64,000 nucleotides of DNA from Desulfosporosinus meridiei DSM 13257 (lineage in GTDB: Bacteria > Bacillota > Desulfitobacteriia > Desulfitobacteriales > Desulfitobacteriaceae), in assembly GCF_000231385.2 (NCBI RefSeq), contig NC_018515.1, positions 4,236,501-4,300,500 on the forward strand. The letters run 5' to 3'. The notes below the pieces were generated by a model. It saw only the letters and a list, made by a program, of their open reading frames with translations, made no database searches and had not been told where the DNA came from. A program made the position numbers and the translations under genes. The stretch's first letter is position 1; every line of letters starts with the position of its first letter. Positions 8,634 through 17,274 of this stretch are shown here, in pieces.

Positions 8634-9041
8634 TTATCGTATATCATTAGCAAACCTTATATTGATTCTCTCAAGCAAATTGTCAAGTTCAATTAGATAT
8701 TTTTGCTGTATATTGGCGCAAATCTCAATTGCAGTCTGTTCATTGTAGATATGGGCCGTTGAATTCCTGTCATTTAGCATTGCCAGCCACAACTCATCGT
8801 CTTTAATCAATTCTGCAGTAAAAGTTTCTCGCAATACGCTTTTCGGAGAATTCAAGCCCCTTAATCCTTCATTTTCAAAAATTGCTTTCAGCGTCTTCCA
8901 GGCCAACTCAAAGGTAAACTCAAAGCGTTGGATGACTCCATCTCTTAATAGATCATTGGAATTGTCGTATTTTCCTATTCCCTCTTTCAACCTATTAAGT
9001 GCGTTAGTAAAGTTATGGAGTTTTGTCGCCGGCTCGCTCAT
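8634..9041 (-). CDS. HEPN family toxin of a HEPN/MNT pair (HI0074-like)
   Basis: A 135-residue all-helical protein of the HI0074 / nucleotidyltransferase-substrate-binding family. The motif RNSTAHIY near residue 93 fits R-X4-H-X-Y, the ribonuclease signature of HEPN toxins. In characterised HepT proteins the Tyr of this motif is adenylylated by the partner MNT enzyme. FEFTFELAWKTLKAIFE is typical of the family. The ATG lies 8 nt after AAGGTG and inside the end of the upstream MNT gene (29-bp overlap), so translation is probably coupled. The toxin assignment rests on family knowledge. Confidence 0.85.
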   Translation of the reverse strand: MSEPATKLHNFTNALNRLKEGIGKYDNSNDLLRDGVIQRFEFTFELAWKTLKAIFENEGLRGLNSPKSVLRETFTAELIKDDELWLAMLNDRNSTAHIYNEQTAIEICANIQQKYLIELDNLLERINIRFANDIR

Positions 9042-9327
9042 ATAGAGTTACACCTTCTTTCAAAATATTATCTATTATTTTAGGTTCAACGCCTCGATTA
9101 ATAATTAGGGTATCTATTTTTAACAGCGTGTTAAGCTCGTCAAGGTCACTGATCATATGCCCTCTGCTATTAAGCCCCGGCAACGGAAAAATAGCCAAAT
9201 CTATATCGCTTGTAGGCCTATGATCCCCTCTGGCTCTCGAACCAAAAAGAACAATTCTTTCAATAGGATATAATTGGCCGATTTCCCTAATACGCAGGAC
9301 TATCCTTTCATCTAAATTATTAACCAC
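9013..9327 (-). CDS. MNT-domain nucleotidyltransferase antitoxin (MntA-like)
   Basis: A 104-residue minimal nucleotidyltransferase. The signature GSRARGDHRPTSDIDLAIF contains the GS-X9-D-X-D active site (Asp-Ile-Asp), with a third carboxylate likely in KIDTLII. It is the first gene of the pair and overlaps the HEPN gene by 29 bp. By analogy with MntA/HepT it should neutralise its partner by attaching AMP to it. The start is GTG, 8 nt after an AGAGGAGG-type site. Length is normal for this class. Confidence 0.87.
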   Translation of the reverse strand: MVNNLDERIVLRIREIGQLYPIERIVLFGSRARGDHRPTSDIDLAIFPLPGLNSRGHMISDLDELNTLLKIDTLIINRGVEPKIIDNILKEGVTLYERAGDKTP

Positions 9328-9500
9328 TTGTGGGCCTCCTCTTTAAAGGTGTGATGTCCTAAGCTTTCGACCAGCAATTTTCAGTTACCTCCGAATCAGC
9401 TAATTGTTAACCTATTTTATCATGTACTATAAAGTCTATCTAGATAAAGCCTTTTTAAACAATTACAGCATATACCCTTAGCAGAGCGCATCTCAATATC

Positions 9501-9571
9501 AAGTGAATCTTAGCATCAGATGGAGTTTGCCTAAGAGGAATACTTACTCCATCTGATGCTTAGAATCACTT
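9501..9571. repeat. 26-bp near-perfect palindrome
   Basis: Arms at 9501-9526 and 9546-9571 match at 24 of 26 positions around a 19-nt loop. There is no T-run on either strand. It lies in the 387-bp gap between the lactate regulator gene and the MNT gene. It may slow transcription from the regulator gene or be a remnant mobile palindrome. Confidence 0.65.
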
Positions 9572-9633
9572 ATCCAGGGGCGTAGCAGCCGTTATCTCAT
9601 CCTTACCGCTAAAGTTGATCTGTGAATGAATCA

Positions 9634-9678
9634 GGGGACGGTCCCATTGACACGTAATGTGTCAATAGGACCGTCCCC
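9634..9678. repeat. REP-like palindrome
   Basis: Arms of 20 bp at 9634-9653 and 9659-9678, starting GGGGACGGTCC, enclose GTAAT with one mismatch. The mismatch is C/A on the plus strand and G-U on the minus strand. The GGGGACGGT end recurs as ACCGTCCCC at 60059-60067. Such sequences resemble the palindromes mobilised by REP-associated tyrosine (Y1) transposases in other bacteria. Confidence 0.6.
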
Positions 9679-9679
9679 C

Positions 9680-9709
9680 TAACACGCTAACACGCTCTAA
9701 CACGCTCTA
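9680..9709. repeat. short tandem repeat TAACACGC(TC)
   Basis: Three units of TAACACGC, the later ones with CTC spacers, directly abut the REP-like palindrome and end just before the regulator gene stop. Confidence 0.5.
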
Positions 9710-9714
9710 TCAGG

Positions 9715-10410
9715 CTAGCGCTCGCTTCTTGAGTCTTCCAGGTGTTTTCTCATTAGACTCCTGGCTTGATCCTCGTCATGCCTGGCAATGGCTTCATAAA
9801 TAGAGATATGCTCTTGAATCGTATTGACTCCCCCAATATCGTGACTAAAACGCAGGGGGCCGGCCTTTTTAATAAGTTCTAAGATATGAACGACAAAGGT
9901 CTGCAATAAACGATTCATCATGGAGTTCTGAGAAGCTTGAGTAACGAGATAGTGAAAGCGCATATCTGCTTTAACGTAGGCATCCAGATCTCTCCAGGAA
10001 GACTGCATTTCATGCAAAATACTGGCGATCCTCCCTAGGTCAGCTTCAGAGGCTCGGGCAGCCGCTAAGCCCGCACATTCCACCTCCAGGGTAATTCGGG
10101 TTTCCCAAAGTTCATCAATTTGGGTCTGCTCAGCGGAGAGGGCTAAGGCCAAAGGACTAATAACCTCACTTAACTGAGGATTACGGATGAAGGTGCCTTC
10201 CCCCGGCTTAATCTCAACCCAGCCTAAGAACTCCATGGTTCTTAAGGCTTCCCGCAAGGTCGTCCGGCTAACCCCCAGCTCAACAGCCATTTCCCTCTCG
10301 CCCATCAGCCGATCCCCGGGCTGCAGCCTGCCATCGATAATTAAGTTATTGATTTGCTTTAAAACCTCTTGATAGGTGCGCTGAGGTTTGATAATCTTCT
10401 CAAACTGCAT
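9715..10410 (-). CDS. GntR/FadR-family regulator, probable lactate regulator
   Basis: 231 residues. An N-terminal winged helix-turn-helix (about 10-75; GEREMAVELGVSRTTLREALRTMEFLGWVE, here split by eye into GntR recognition helices) binds DNA. A C-terminal FCD ligand domain (about 95-225) contains helical segments with HYLVTQAS and the conserved histidine-rich metal/ligand positions. It lies downstream of, and on the same strand as, the two lactate-oxidation genes. LldR/LutR-type regulators often have this position, which suggests that it senses lactate or a related acid. The ATG follows GGGGAGG. The ligand is inferred from context only. Confidence 0.8.
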   Translation of the reverse strand: MQFEKIIKPQRTYQEVLKQINNLIIDGRLQPGDRLMGEREMAVELGVSRTTLREALRTMEFLGWVEIKPGEGTFIRNPQLSEVISPLALALSAEQTQIDELWETRITLEVECAGLAAARASEADLGRIASILHEMQSSWRDLDAYVKADMRFHYLVTQASQNSMMNRLLQTFVVHILELIKKAGPLRFSHDIGGVNTIQEHISIYEAIARHDEDQARSLMRKHLEDSRSER

Positions 10411-10432
10411 TAGAACCTCCCCTAGTGACCCG

Positions 10433-10468
10433 TTAAACCTTAAACCTTAAACCTTAAACCGTTAAACC
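10433..10468. repeat. TTAAACC heptamer tandem repeat
   Basis: Four perfect contiguous copies (10433-10460), one extra G, then a fifth copy (10462-10468). The repeat overlaps the stop codon of the upstream LUD gene and lies between it and the regulator gene. Such a repeat can slip during replication, changing the spacing or the 3' end of the gene. Confidence 0.9.
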
Positions 10469-11511
10469 TTAATACCCGCAGGACAGTTATTATTGCACAA
10501 CGAGCAATCTCCACAATCCTCAGTTTTAGTTTCAGTACTGCCGCTTAGGCTTGAACTAGGATCCAAGGGTTTGGCGCCCTTCATAAACGCCGCCAGAACC
10601 TTTGCCCTTTTCCCTGTATAATAATAACCCTTCTCTAATCCGTCAACGAGATATTGGGGACAATCTACGAGGCATCCTCCGCAGTGCAAGCATTTAAGGG
10701 CATCCAACTGCTTACTTTTCGACGCTTCAAGTCGTCCATTATCCAGTAGAATTACATAGACTTCTTTAGGCCCGTGCATCCCTTGAACCATTCGAAACTC
10801 AATATCCGCCGTTCTGCTGGGACCGCTGATAAAGGAAATATATTTTAAAATATCTTTTCCCATCCCATAGACACTGATTCCCCGACAAACTGCCAAAGCA
10901 TCTTCCAGGGAAGGGACAATCTTATCCATTCCCGCTACCACAATATGATTATAGGGTAGATTCGAGGTGAAGCGCACATTTCCTTCACTTTCTAAGAGGG
11001 CTATGGTGCCGTTTTGTTCCACAATAGCTTCGGCACCGGTAATTCCAAACTGGAGATGGGCAGCCTTCTCCTTAATCTCCTCTTTAGTCCGAGCTACCCA
11101 TTCTTTGTCGGTGATGGGCGTATTGATACTGGCAATCCAAGGGTGAGGGTCGGTCTGGGTTCCGGCAGCTCTCTCCCCCAGATCAGTCTCCAAGACCTCA
11201 ACACTCTTCGACTTTAAATAATCTCTTAAACCAATTTCACTGAAAACAGGGTTTTTACTCATGGCCACATTCTGATTCCCGGCCAGGATCTTTAGAATGT
11301 GCTCCTGAGCTTCTGCCGCGTTCTTAGCAATCATCACATGGCAACCCTTACCTTTGAGTGAAGAGATTGCCAAATTCACATGTTCCTTAAGGTTATTCGC
11401 TACCCCACTTTTGATGTCCTGCACCTGGCCTGCCAATTTGGGATATTCCCGGAGCAGGATGTCTCGACGGGAACGAATCTTCGTTAAGATTGTTTGGGCT
11501 TTAGTACTCAT
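10462..11511 (-). CDS. LUD-domain iron-sulfur protein, lactate dehydrogenase subunit (LutC/LldG-like)
   Basis: About 349 residues. A LUD domain (about 60-250; EQNGTIALLESEGNVR and PSLEDALAVCR) is followed by a ferredoxin-like tail with two cysteine clusters, CLHCGGCLVDCP and CGDCSLCNNNCP. With the upstream fusion protein it should form an FAD- and cofactor-independent L-lactate dehydrogenase that passes electrons to the respiratory chain, as described for Lut proteins and Desulfovibrio paralogues. An ATG at 11520 overlaps the upstream stop (ATGA). The ATG at 11511 lies 9 nt after GGGAGGAG and is better placed. Iron-sulfur motifs on this subunit differ from plain LutC. The stop codon lies in a TTAAACC repeat. 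Confidence 0.8.
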   Translation of the reverse strand: MSTKAQTILTKIRSRRDILLREYPKLAGQVQDIKSGVANNLKEHVNLAISSLKGKGCHVMIAKNAAEAQEHILKILAGNQNVAMSKNPVFSEIGLRDYLKSKSVEVLETDLGERAAGTQTDPHPWIASINTPITDKEWVARTKEEIKEKAAHLQFGITGAEAIVEQNGTIALLESEGNVRFTSNLPYNHIVVAGMDKIVPSLEDALAVCRGISVYGMGKDILKYISFISGPSRTADIEFRMVQGMHGPKEVYVILLDNGRLEASKSKQLDALKCLHCGGCLVDCPQYLVDGLEKGYYYTGKRAKVLAAFMKGAKPLDPSSSLSGSTETKTEDCGDCSLCNNNCPAGIKV

Positions 11512-11516
11512 TTTGC

Positions 11517-13679
11517 TCATCTCCTCCCATAGGCTCGGCTTAGAATTTGAACCACATGAGAAACCTTTTGCTTCATGTCGTGCTGAGCGACCCCATCTCG
11601 GAAATGAACCATACAGCCCGGACAACTCGTCGCCAGGGTAGTGGCCTGAGTGTCTGTGACGTTCTTTAGTTTCCCTTCATTAATCCGCTGGGAGAGTTCA
11701 TAGAAGCTTAGGCTAAAGGAGCCGCCAAAGCCACAACAGGCATCCGCATCCTGCATTTCTACGTATTTCAGCCCGGGAATCTTCTGGAGAATTTCCCTGG
11801 GTTCTTTTTTTACACCCATACTGCGGGCCAAATGACAAGGATCATGATAGGTCACAGTTTCCGTGACTTTTTGTTTAGGAGCCTTCAACTTGATATCCTT
11901 ACTCAGGAATTCGTTAATATCTTTAGCCTTCTCAGCGAGTTTTTTAATCTTTTCCTGAAGATCAGGGGAAGCATCGGCAAAGAGCTTAGGATACTCTTCT
12001 TTGAAAGCCACGGCACAACTGGGGCAGACAAAGACTAAGGCGTCCATCTCCAAGGCACTGTAGGTCTCAATATTTTTGAGGGCCATGGACTTGGCATGTT
12101 CTAAATCTCCACTGACAATACTGGGAATCCCACAACAAACATCCTCTTTAGCCAGCTTCACCTCAACCCGGTTTTCTCCCAAGACGTGGAGCAGGGCTTC
12201 ACCCAGGTCAGTCTCCGTGTAGTTTACAACACACCCGGGGTAGAAACCGACTTTCTTCACCGGCTTCGCCACTGATTTCGGCTCAGCAATCTCGGCAAAG
12301 GATTTGCCGGAGAACTTGGGAATCACCCGCTCTTGAGGCAGCCCGAAGGAATTGAAGGTTAAGCGGGATGTGGTCCCCTTCTCTGAATCTTTCAACGCCA
12401 ATTTTCCAAAGGTCGTGGCCAATTTACTGACCATGGGCAAAGTCTTCGGTTTGGTTAACATGGAGAAGACCAAATCCTTCTTCCAGCCTACCCCTTTCTT
12501 AGCTACCGCATTTTGGCGAAGCTTCCAGAGCATTTCCGGGGTTGCCATCTGGACAGGGCAGGCAGTATGACACTTCTGACAGCCAATACAGAGGGATAGT
12601 CCATTTTCTTCGGATTTGCCTAAGTCACCGTGAAAAGCGGCAAAGACCAGGCCCCGTCCGCCCAAATACTTATACCCGTACTTGCCGCCCACTTCCTGAT
12701 AGACGGGACAAAAGTTCAAGCAGCTGCCGCAATTAATACAATAAAGGGATTCTTTAAACCCTACCTTAATAGCGTCCTGACGGCCATTTTTCAATAAAAC
12801 GATATGGACTTCTCTGGGACCCTGCCCCTGGGAAAACTCCTCCAAATCAGGATCCAAGGATTCACTGACTCCCGAGATCACGGAAACATAGGTGCCAATG
12901 TCCTGACCCACGCCGTACACAGCGGCGGCCCGGACAACTTGCAGGGCATCTTCCAAGGTGGGGACGATTTTCTCCACCCCGGCAATGACAATGTGCACTT
13001 TAGGCATCATGGAAACCGCCCGAATATTCCCCTCATTCTCAGTGACGAAGACACTCCCCGTATCTGCTGAAATCGCGTTGGCCCCGGAGATCCCCACATC
13101 CGCTTTGACCAGAAAATCCCGCAGTCCCTTACGGGCGGAAACCACCAGGGCCTCAGGAGTACATTCCAACTCTTTGCCCTCTTCTTCGGAAAAGAGCTTG
13201 GTGATTTTTTCAATGGGAATATGAATAGCCGGAGCCAGGGAGTGACTGGCTTCGCTTTTGGCCAGTTGATTAATTCGATCTCCCAGATCCGTCTCCACGA
13301 CAGTCACTCCCTGGTCCTCCAGGTAATGAGAAATATTAATTTCCTTTCCGGCATTGGACTTGGACTTAACCACCAAGCCCTCCTTAGGAATCAGACCGGC
13401 TATATACCTCTGAGCATCTTCCGAAGTTTCCGCCAGATAGACCTTACACCCTTTAGCCTCTAAGGACTGTTGGGCTTTAGCGATGACTTCATCTAAGTGG
13501 TCGATACTGTATTCCTTAATCCGGCGCAAACGATTGGAAAGCTCAGGATAATTAGGAACCATTTTTAACATAGCCGGACGAATAGCATCAAAAGCCCGAA
13601 ATCTTCCTTTGCGGGACTCCATGTCCCGGAGTCCTTCGGTAACCTTGGTTTTGACAATTTTATGGGTATGATCTCCCAC
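11517..13679 (-). CDS. LUD / ferredoxin / double CCG fusion, large lactate dehydrogenase subunit (LutB-LutA type)
   Basis: 720 residues combining LutB and LutA. A LUD domain occupies about 75-300 (VFVTENEGNIRAVSM; PTLEDALQVVR). Two [4Fe-4S] motifs follow at about 315-375 (CINCGSCLNFCP, CIGCQKCHTACP). Two CCG cysteine-rich domains come last (FYPGCVVNYTE...CCG and YHDPCHLARS...CCGFGGS), as in GlpC and heterodisulfide reductase. The size and order match the sulfate-reducer lactate dehydrogenase proteins of the DVU3033 type. It should oxidise L-lactate to pyruvate at the inner face of the membrane. GTG start preceded by AGGGAG. Its stop overlaps the possible start of the next gene. It lies 278 bp downstream of livF. 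Confidence 0.87.
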   Translation of the reverse strand: MGDHTHKIVKTKVTEGLRDMESRKGRFRAFDAIRPAMLKMVPNYPELSNRLRRIKEYSIDHLDEVIAKAQQSLEAKGCKVYLAETSEDAQRYIAGLIPKEGLVVKSKSNAGKEINISHYLEDQGVTVVETDLGDRINQLAKSEASHSLAPAIHIPIEKITKLFSEEEGKELECTPEALVVSARKGLRDFLVKADVGISGANAISADTGSVFVTENEGNIRAVSMMPKVHIVIAGVEKIVPTLEDALQVVRAAAVYGVGQDIGTYVSVISGVSESLDPDLEEFSQGQGPREVHIVLLKNGRQDAIKVGFKESLYCINCGSCLNFCPVYQEVGGKYGYKYLGGRGLVFAAFHGDLGKSEENGLSLCIGCQKCHTACPVQMATPEMLWKLRQNAVAKKGVGWKKDLVFSMLTKPKTLPMVSKLATTFGKLALKDSEKGTTSRLTFNSFGLPQERVIPKFSGKSFAEIAEPKSVAKPVKKVGFYPGCVVNYTETDLGEALLHVLGENRVEVKLAKEDVCCGIPSIVSGDLEHAKSMALKNIETYSALEMDALVFVCPSCAVAFKEEYPKLFADASPDLQEKIKKLAEKAKDINEFLSKDIKLKAPKQKVTETVTYHDPCHLARSMGVKKEPREILQKIPGLKYVEMQDADACCGFGGSFSLSFYELSQRINEGKLKNVTDTQATTLATSCPGCMVHFRDGVAQHDMKQKVSHVVQILSRAYGRR

Positions 13680-13753
13680 TGGTATACATCTCCCTCTACG
13701 GTTTACTGGTCGGACCGATAAGCTTAAGTGAATAACCCTCCCCAGAGAATAAT

Positions 13754-13778
13754 CCCCTCTCCTCGAATAAAAGAGGGG
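13754..13778. terminator. hairpin between livF and lactate genes
   Basis: CCCCTCT (13754-13760) pairs with AGAGGGG (13772-13778). The T-rich tail is on the plus strand (CTTTTTGATTTTT). In the direction of the genes it is only a hairpin, possibly a weak terminator after livF. Confidence 0.4.
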
Positions 13779-13896
13779 CTTTTTGATTTTTCAACGAAAC
13801 AGATCCTATCAATTTGACTTGTAGAGGATTAAAAGCTTTCGAGTTTCCATAGAATCTTCTTAAATTGAAAAGCTTTTCGAATTTCCCCGGAACTTC

Positions 13897-13952
13897 CCTA
13901 ATAAATAAGATGAACCCTAACATCCTAATTAATAAGACATGAACCTTACCAT
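13897..13952. repeat. imperfect 28-bp tandem duplication
   Basis: Two adjacent units, each beginning CCTAAT and containing AATAAGA and ATGAACC or TGAACC, at 13897-13923 and 13924-13952. They lie immediately after the livF stop. A second near-duplication (AAAAGCTTTCGAGTTTCC / AAAAGCTTTTCGAATTTCC) lies just to the left. Confidence 0.55.
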
Positions 13953-13957
13953 TAAGT

Positions 13958-14674
13958 CTAAGCTCCTGCCTTGGCCCCGCCCAAATAAGCTTCCATAACC
14001 CGTGGATTCTTGGCAACCTCATCTGCTTTGCCATGGAGCACAATCTTTCCCGTTTCTAAAACATAGGCATAGTTAGCAATCTTCAAGGCCTGACGAACGT
14101 TCTGCTCAACGAGAAGAATGGTGGTTCCTTCCTGATTAATCTCTCGAATGACATTAAAGATATCTGCCACCACCAGAGGAGCCAGGCCCATAGAAGGTTC
14201 ATCCAGCAAGAGGAGCTTAGGTCTGGCCATGAGGGCCCGGCCGATGGCCAGCATTTGCTGTTGCCCTCCGGAAAGAGTTCCTCCCAGCTGTTGTTTGCGT
14301 TCCTCCAGAATAGGAAAACGCTTAAAGACCTTCTCAAAATCCTTTTGAACCTCTTTATCTTTCCTCTGATAGGCTCCCATTTCTAGATTCTCCAGGACTG
14401 TCATCCCGGCTAAAATATTCCGCCCCTCGGGGACTAAGGAAATTCCCAAATTGACAATTTTATGAGGAGCAAACCCTCGGATTTCCTGACCCAAAAACTT
14501 AATCTGACCGGCCTGAGGTTTGAGAAGCCCAACCAGAGATTTCATCGTAGTTGTCTTCCCTGCCCCATTGGCTCCGATCAGGGAAACAATCGAGCCTTCA
14601 GGAACATCAATATTTATCCCTTTGATGGCTTGAATACTACCGTAACTTGTGGACAAACCGCTAATGTTCAGCAT
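13958..14674 (-). CDS. livF: branched-chain amino acid type ABC transporter ATPase LivF
   Basis: 238-residue ATPase. Walker A GANGAGKTTT (about 33-42), signature LSGGQQQ, Walker B LLLLDEPSMGL and a switch histidine region (VEQNVRQAL) are all present. It is one of the two ATPases powering the HAAT-type importer encoded by livKHMGF. The ATG is preceded by GGAGGACTAGAG and starts 2 bp after the livG stop, so the genes are co-transcribed and probably translationally coupled. Confidence 0.93.
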   Translation of the reverse strand: MLNISGLSTSYGSIQAIKGINIDVPEGSIVSLIGANGAGKTTTMKSLVGLLKPQAGQIKFLGQEIRGFAPHKIVNLGISLVPEGRNILAGMTVLENLEMGAYQRKDKEVQKDFEKVFKRFPILEERKQQLGGTLSGGQQQMLAIGRALMARPKLLLLDEPSMGLAPLVVADIFNVIREINQEGTTILLVEQNVRQALKIANYAYVLETGKIVLHGKADEVAKNPRVMEAYLGGAKAGA

Positions 14675-14676
14675 CT

Positions 14677-15438
14677 CTAGTCCTCCTCCCGGCCCAAATA
14701 GGCTTCAATGACTAATGGGTTCTGCTGAATCTCTGCCGGCGTGCCTTCAGCAATCTTTTGTCCAAAATTGATCACCATCAGGCGATCACAGACGTTCATT
14801 ACCAGGTTCATATCATGTTCAATCAGGATCACTGTCTTGCCCATGGTTTGGATTTTCTTAATCAGCAGACGCAAGTCTTCCGTTTCACTCTCATTCATCC
14901 CTGCCGCCGGCTCATCGAGCAGAATTAACTCCGGTTCAGTGGCCAGAGCCCTGGCAATCTCTAGACGGCGTTGCTGTCCATAGGGCAAGGAGCTGGCGGG
15001 AGCGTCGATATCCTCTTCAATTCCCACTAACTTCAGGAGTTCTTGGGCCCGTTCTCTGGTCCTCTTCTCTTCTTTGCGTTGGGCAGGAGTGTGCCATAAC
15101 CCTCTCCAGACCCCGGACTTGGTCCGGCAATGAGCCCCGACCATGACATTTTCCAAAGGACTTAAATGACCAAAAAGCCGGATATTCTGAAAGGTTCGGG
15201 CTAAGCCCAGCTCAGTAACCTTATAGGGGCGCAAGCCTAAGATGTTTTTCTCTTTATAAGTGATACTCCCCTCTGTAGGAGGGAAAATCCCGGTAATCAA
15301 GTTAAAGAGGGTAGTCTTGCCTGCCCCGTTGGGGCCGATAATTCCCACGATTTCCCCCTCATTGACTTTAAAGCTGACATTGCTTAAGGCAGCCAAGCCG
15401 CCAAAGCTTTTACTCACTTGGTCAAGGACTAATTTCAT
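14677..15438 (-). CDS. livG: branched-chain amino acid type ABC transporter ATPase LivG
   Basis: 253-residue ATPase. Walker A GPNGAGKTTL (about 35-44) and Walker B LILLDEPAAGM with the LivG-typical AAGMN. The signature is the divergent LPYGQQRR, normal for LivG. The C-terminus AEGTPAEIQQNPLVIEAYLG is the family hallmark. Its ATG overlaps the livM stop by 4 bp (ATGA), which indicates coupled translation. Confidence 0.93.
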   Translation of the reverse strand: MKLVLDQVSKSFGGLAALSNVSFKVNEGEIVGIIGPNGAGKTTLFNLITGIFPPTEGSITYKEKNILGLRPYKVTELGLARTFQNIRLFGHLSPLENVMVGAHCRTKSGVWRGLWHTPAQRKEEKRTRERAQELLKLVGIEEDIDAPASSLPYGQQRRLEIARALATEPELILLDEPAAGMNESETEDLRLLIKKIQTMGKTVILIEHDMNLVMNVCDRLMVINFGQKIAEGTPAEIQQNPLVIEAYLGREED

Positions 15439-16376
15439 TGCTTACTCCCCCTTCCAAGCTTACCCTTCCAATAACGAACCGTCTCCTCACTGATCAGACC
15501 CTGAGGCCGAAAGGCCATCATCGTAACTAAAAGAGCTCCATAAATCATCAGCCGATAATTGGAGGCCGAACGCAATACTTCTGGGAGCAAGGTCAGGATT
15601 AGGGCTCCAACGATAGGGCCAATAACCAGGTCACTCCCCCCTAAGACAGCGTAAAGCAGAATTTCAACCGTACGGTGGTAAGCAAAGTCCTTTGGCCCGA
15701 TGAAAAAGGTCAGGTGAGCGGATAATCCACCGGCAATCCCGGCAATCAACGCTCCTAAGGCAAAGGCCAGCAGCTTGTAGTAGGTGGTATTAATCCCCAT
15801 GGCTTCCGCAGCCGACTCATCGGCTTTAATAGCGGCAAAAGCCCGACCGACTCTGGAGCGATTAAGTCTGATACAGAAGAAAATCAGAAAAGCCAGAACC
15901 AGGAGTAAAATAACCAAAACCAGCAAGGTACTTACTTGCTGAGCGGAAAATCCTCCGAACTTGGACATACCGAAAGAAGACAAGATTTTACCGATCTTTG
16001 TTCCCAGAGTGGGGATGCCGGAGATCCCTAATGCTCCATTGGTTATTTTTAAATTCAAGACAATAACCCGGACAACCTCGCCAAAGCCCAAGGTGGCTAT
16101 GGCTAGATAAATCCCCGTCAGCCGCAAAGCCGGAAAACCAATAATTATCGAAATGAAACTGGCGGCCAGGCCACCGAGTGGAATAGCCAAATAAACGGGC
16201 AGACCTGTTTTAACGGTCAAAATAGCACAAGTATAAGCTCCAATACTCATAAAACCGGCATTACCCAGAGATAACTGGCCGGTGGATAAGGTCAAATAAA
16301 TACTCACGCCCAGAATCGCATTTACCATAACGAATACAGCAATTTGCAGATAATATTGATTCAGTAAAATAGCCAT
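15435..16376 (-). CDS. livM: branched-chain amino acid type ABC transporter permease LivM
   Basis: A 313-residue membrane permease with about nine hydrophobic segments. Family features include LSLGNAGFMSIGAYTCA near residue 35 and the ATPase-coupling loop with EAMGINTTYYKLLAFALGALIAG. It forms the translocation pore with LivH. It starts immediately after the livH stop and overlaps livG by 4 bp. Confidence 0.92.
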   Translation of the reverse strand: MAILLNQYYLQIAVFVMVNAILGVSIYLTLSTGQLSLGNAGFMSIGAYTCAILTVKTGLPVYLAIPLGGLAASFISIIIGFPALRLTGIYLAIATLGFGEVVRVIVLNLKITNGALGISGIPTLGTKIGKILSSFGMSKFGGFSAQQVSTLLVLVILLLVLAFLIFFCIRLNRSRVGRAFAAIKADESAAEAMGINTTYYKLLAFALGALIAGIAGGLSAHLTFFIGPKDFAYHRTVEILLYAVLGGSDLVIGPIVGALILTLLPEVLRSASNYRLMIYGALLVTMMAFRPQGLISEETVRYWKGKLGRGSKQ

Positions 16377-17255
16377 CTAAAAACGTCCCCCTTGTCGTTT
16401 GCCAAAAAGTCCTTGAGGACGAATAAACAGAATGAGAATAATCATACCGAAGGCCACTGCATCTCGATAGGAAGATGCTCCGTATGCCACTGTGAATACC
16501 TCCGCGATCCCCAAAATCAGACCGCCGAGCATGGCTCCCGTGATATTACCCATACCACCCAGGATCAGAACCGCCAGACCCTTCAGACCCATAGATAAGC
16601 CCATGGTGGGTTCCACCGCATTGAAGGAGAGACCTACCAGTACACCCGCAACTCCTCCTAAGCCTGAAGCCAGAGCAACGGTTAAAAAGATAATCCGGTT
16701 AGTGTTAATCCCCAGGAGGTTAGCTGTCTCAATATTCTCAGCTGTGGTGCGAATAGCTTTGCCTACCCGAGTTTTAGCCAGCCAGAAACGGAGAATAAAC
16801 ATCAAACCAAAGGATATGCCCAGAATAATAATTTGCACCAGAGTAATCCGGATGGGACCCAGCTCAAATTGAACTGCGGCTAATTCCGTAGGAAAGGCTT
16901 GGGATTGAGGCCCGAAGAGATTCAAGGCCAGACTTTCCAGAAAGATTGATACCCCAATGGTACTAATCAAAGGTGCCAGGTGGGAAACAGCCCTGCGTCT
17001 CAAAGGACGCAAGGCCAGCATTTCCATTAAACAACCCAGCAACGCACTGGCCAGCATAGCTCCGGCCATAGCCACGAAAATATTTACTTTTAGATAAGTC
17101 ACCAGGTACAGCCCGACAAAAGCCCCGATCATAAATATTTCTCCATGAGCCATATTGATGATATTCAGAACTCCCATAATCAGGGTGTATCCTAAAGCGA
17201 CCAGTGAGTAGGTACTACCCAGAGTTAAGCCATTGACCAATTGTTGCCAGAACAA
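16377..17255 (-). CDS. livH: branched-chain amino acid type ABC transporter permease LivH
   Basis: A 292-residue membrane permease. NIINMAHGEIFMIGAF near residue 33 and the coupling-loop segment AENIETANLLGINTNR are typical of LivH. About eight membrane helices. The start is a TTG, with GAAGG and GGGAG upstream. It lies 19 bp after livK and touches livM end to end. Confidence 0.92.
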   Translation of the reverse strand: MFWQQLVNGLTLGSTYSLVALGYTLIMGVLNIINMAHGEIFMIGAFVGLYLVTYLKVNIFVAMAGAMLASALLGCLMEMLALRPLRRRAVSHLAPLISTIGVSIFLESLALNLFGPQSQAFPTELAAVQFELGPIRITLVQIIILGISFGLMFILRFWLAKTRVGKAIRTTAENIETANLLGINTNRIIFLTVALASGLGGVAGVLVGLSFNAVEPTMGLSMGLKGLAVLILGGMGNITGAMLGGLILGIAEVFTVAYGASSYRDAVAFGMIILILFIRPQGLFGKRQGGRF

Positions 17256-17274
17256 AAACCTTCACTCCCAATAA

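Noticed and set aside
13696-14043. 115-codon minus-strand frame overlapping livF 3' end
   Set aside because: It overlaps livF out of frame and crosses a hairpin and tandem duplications, so it is a shadow.
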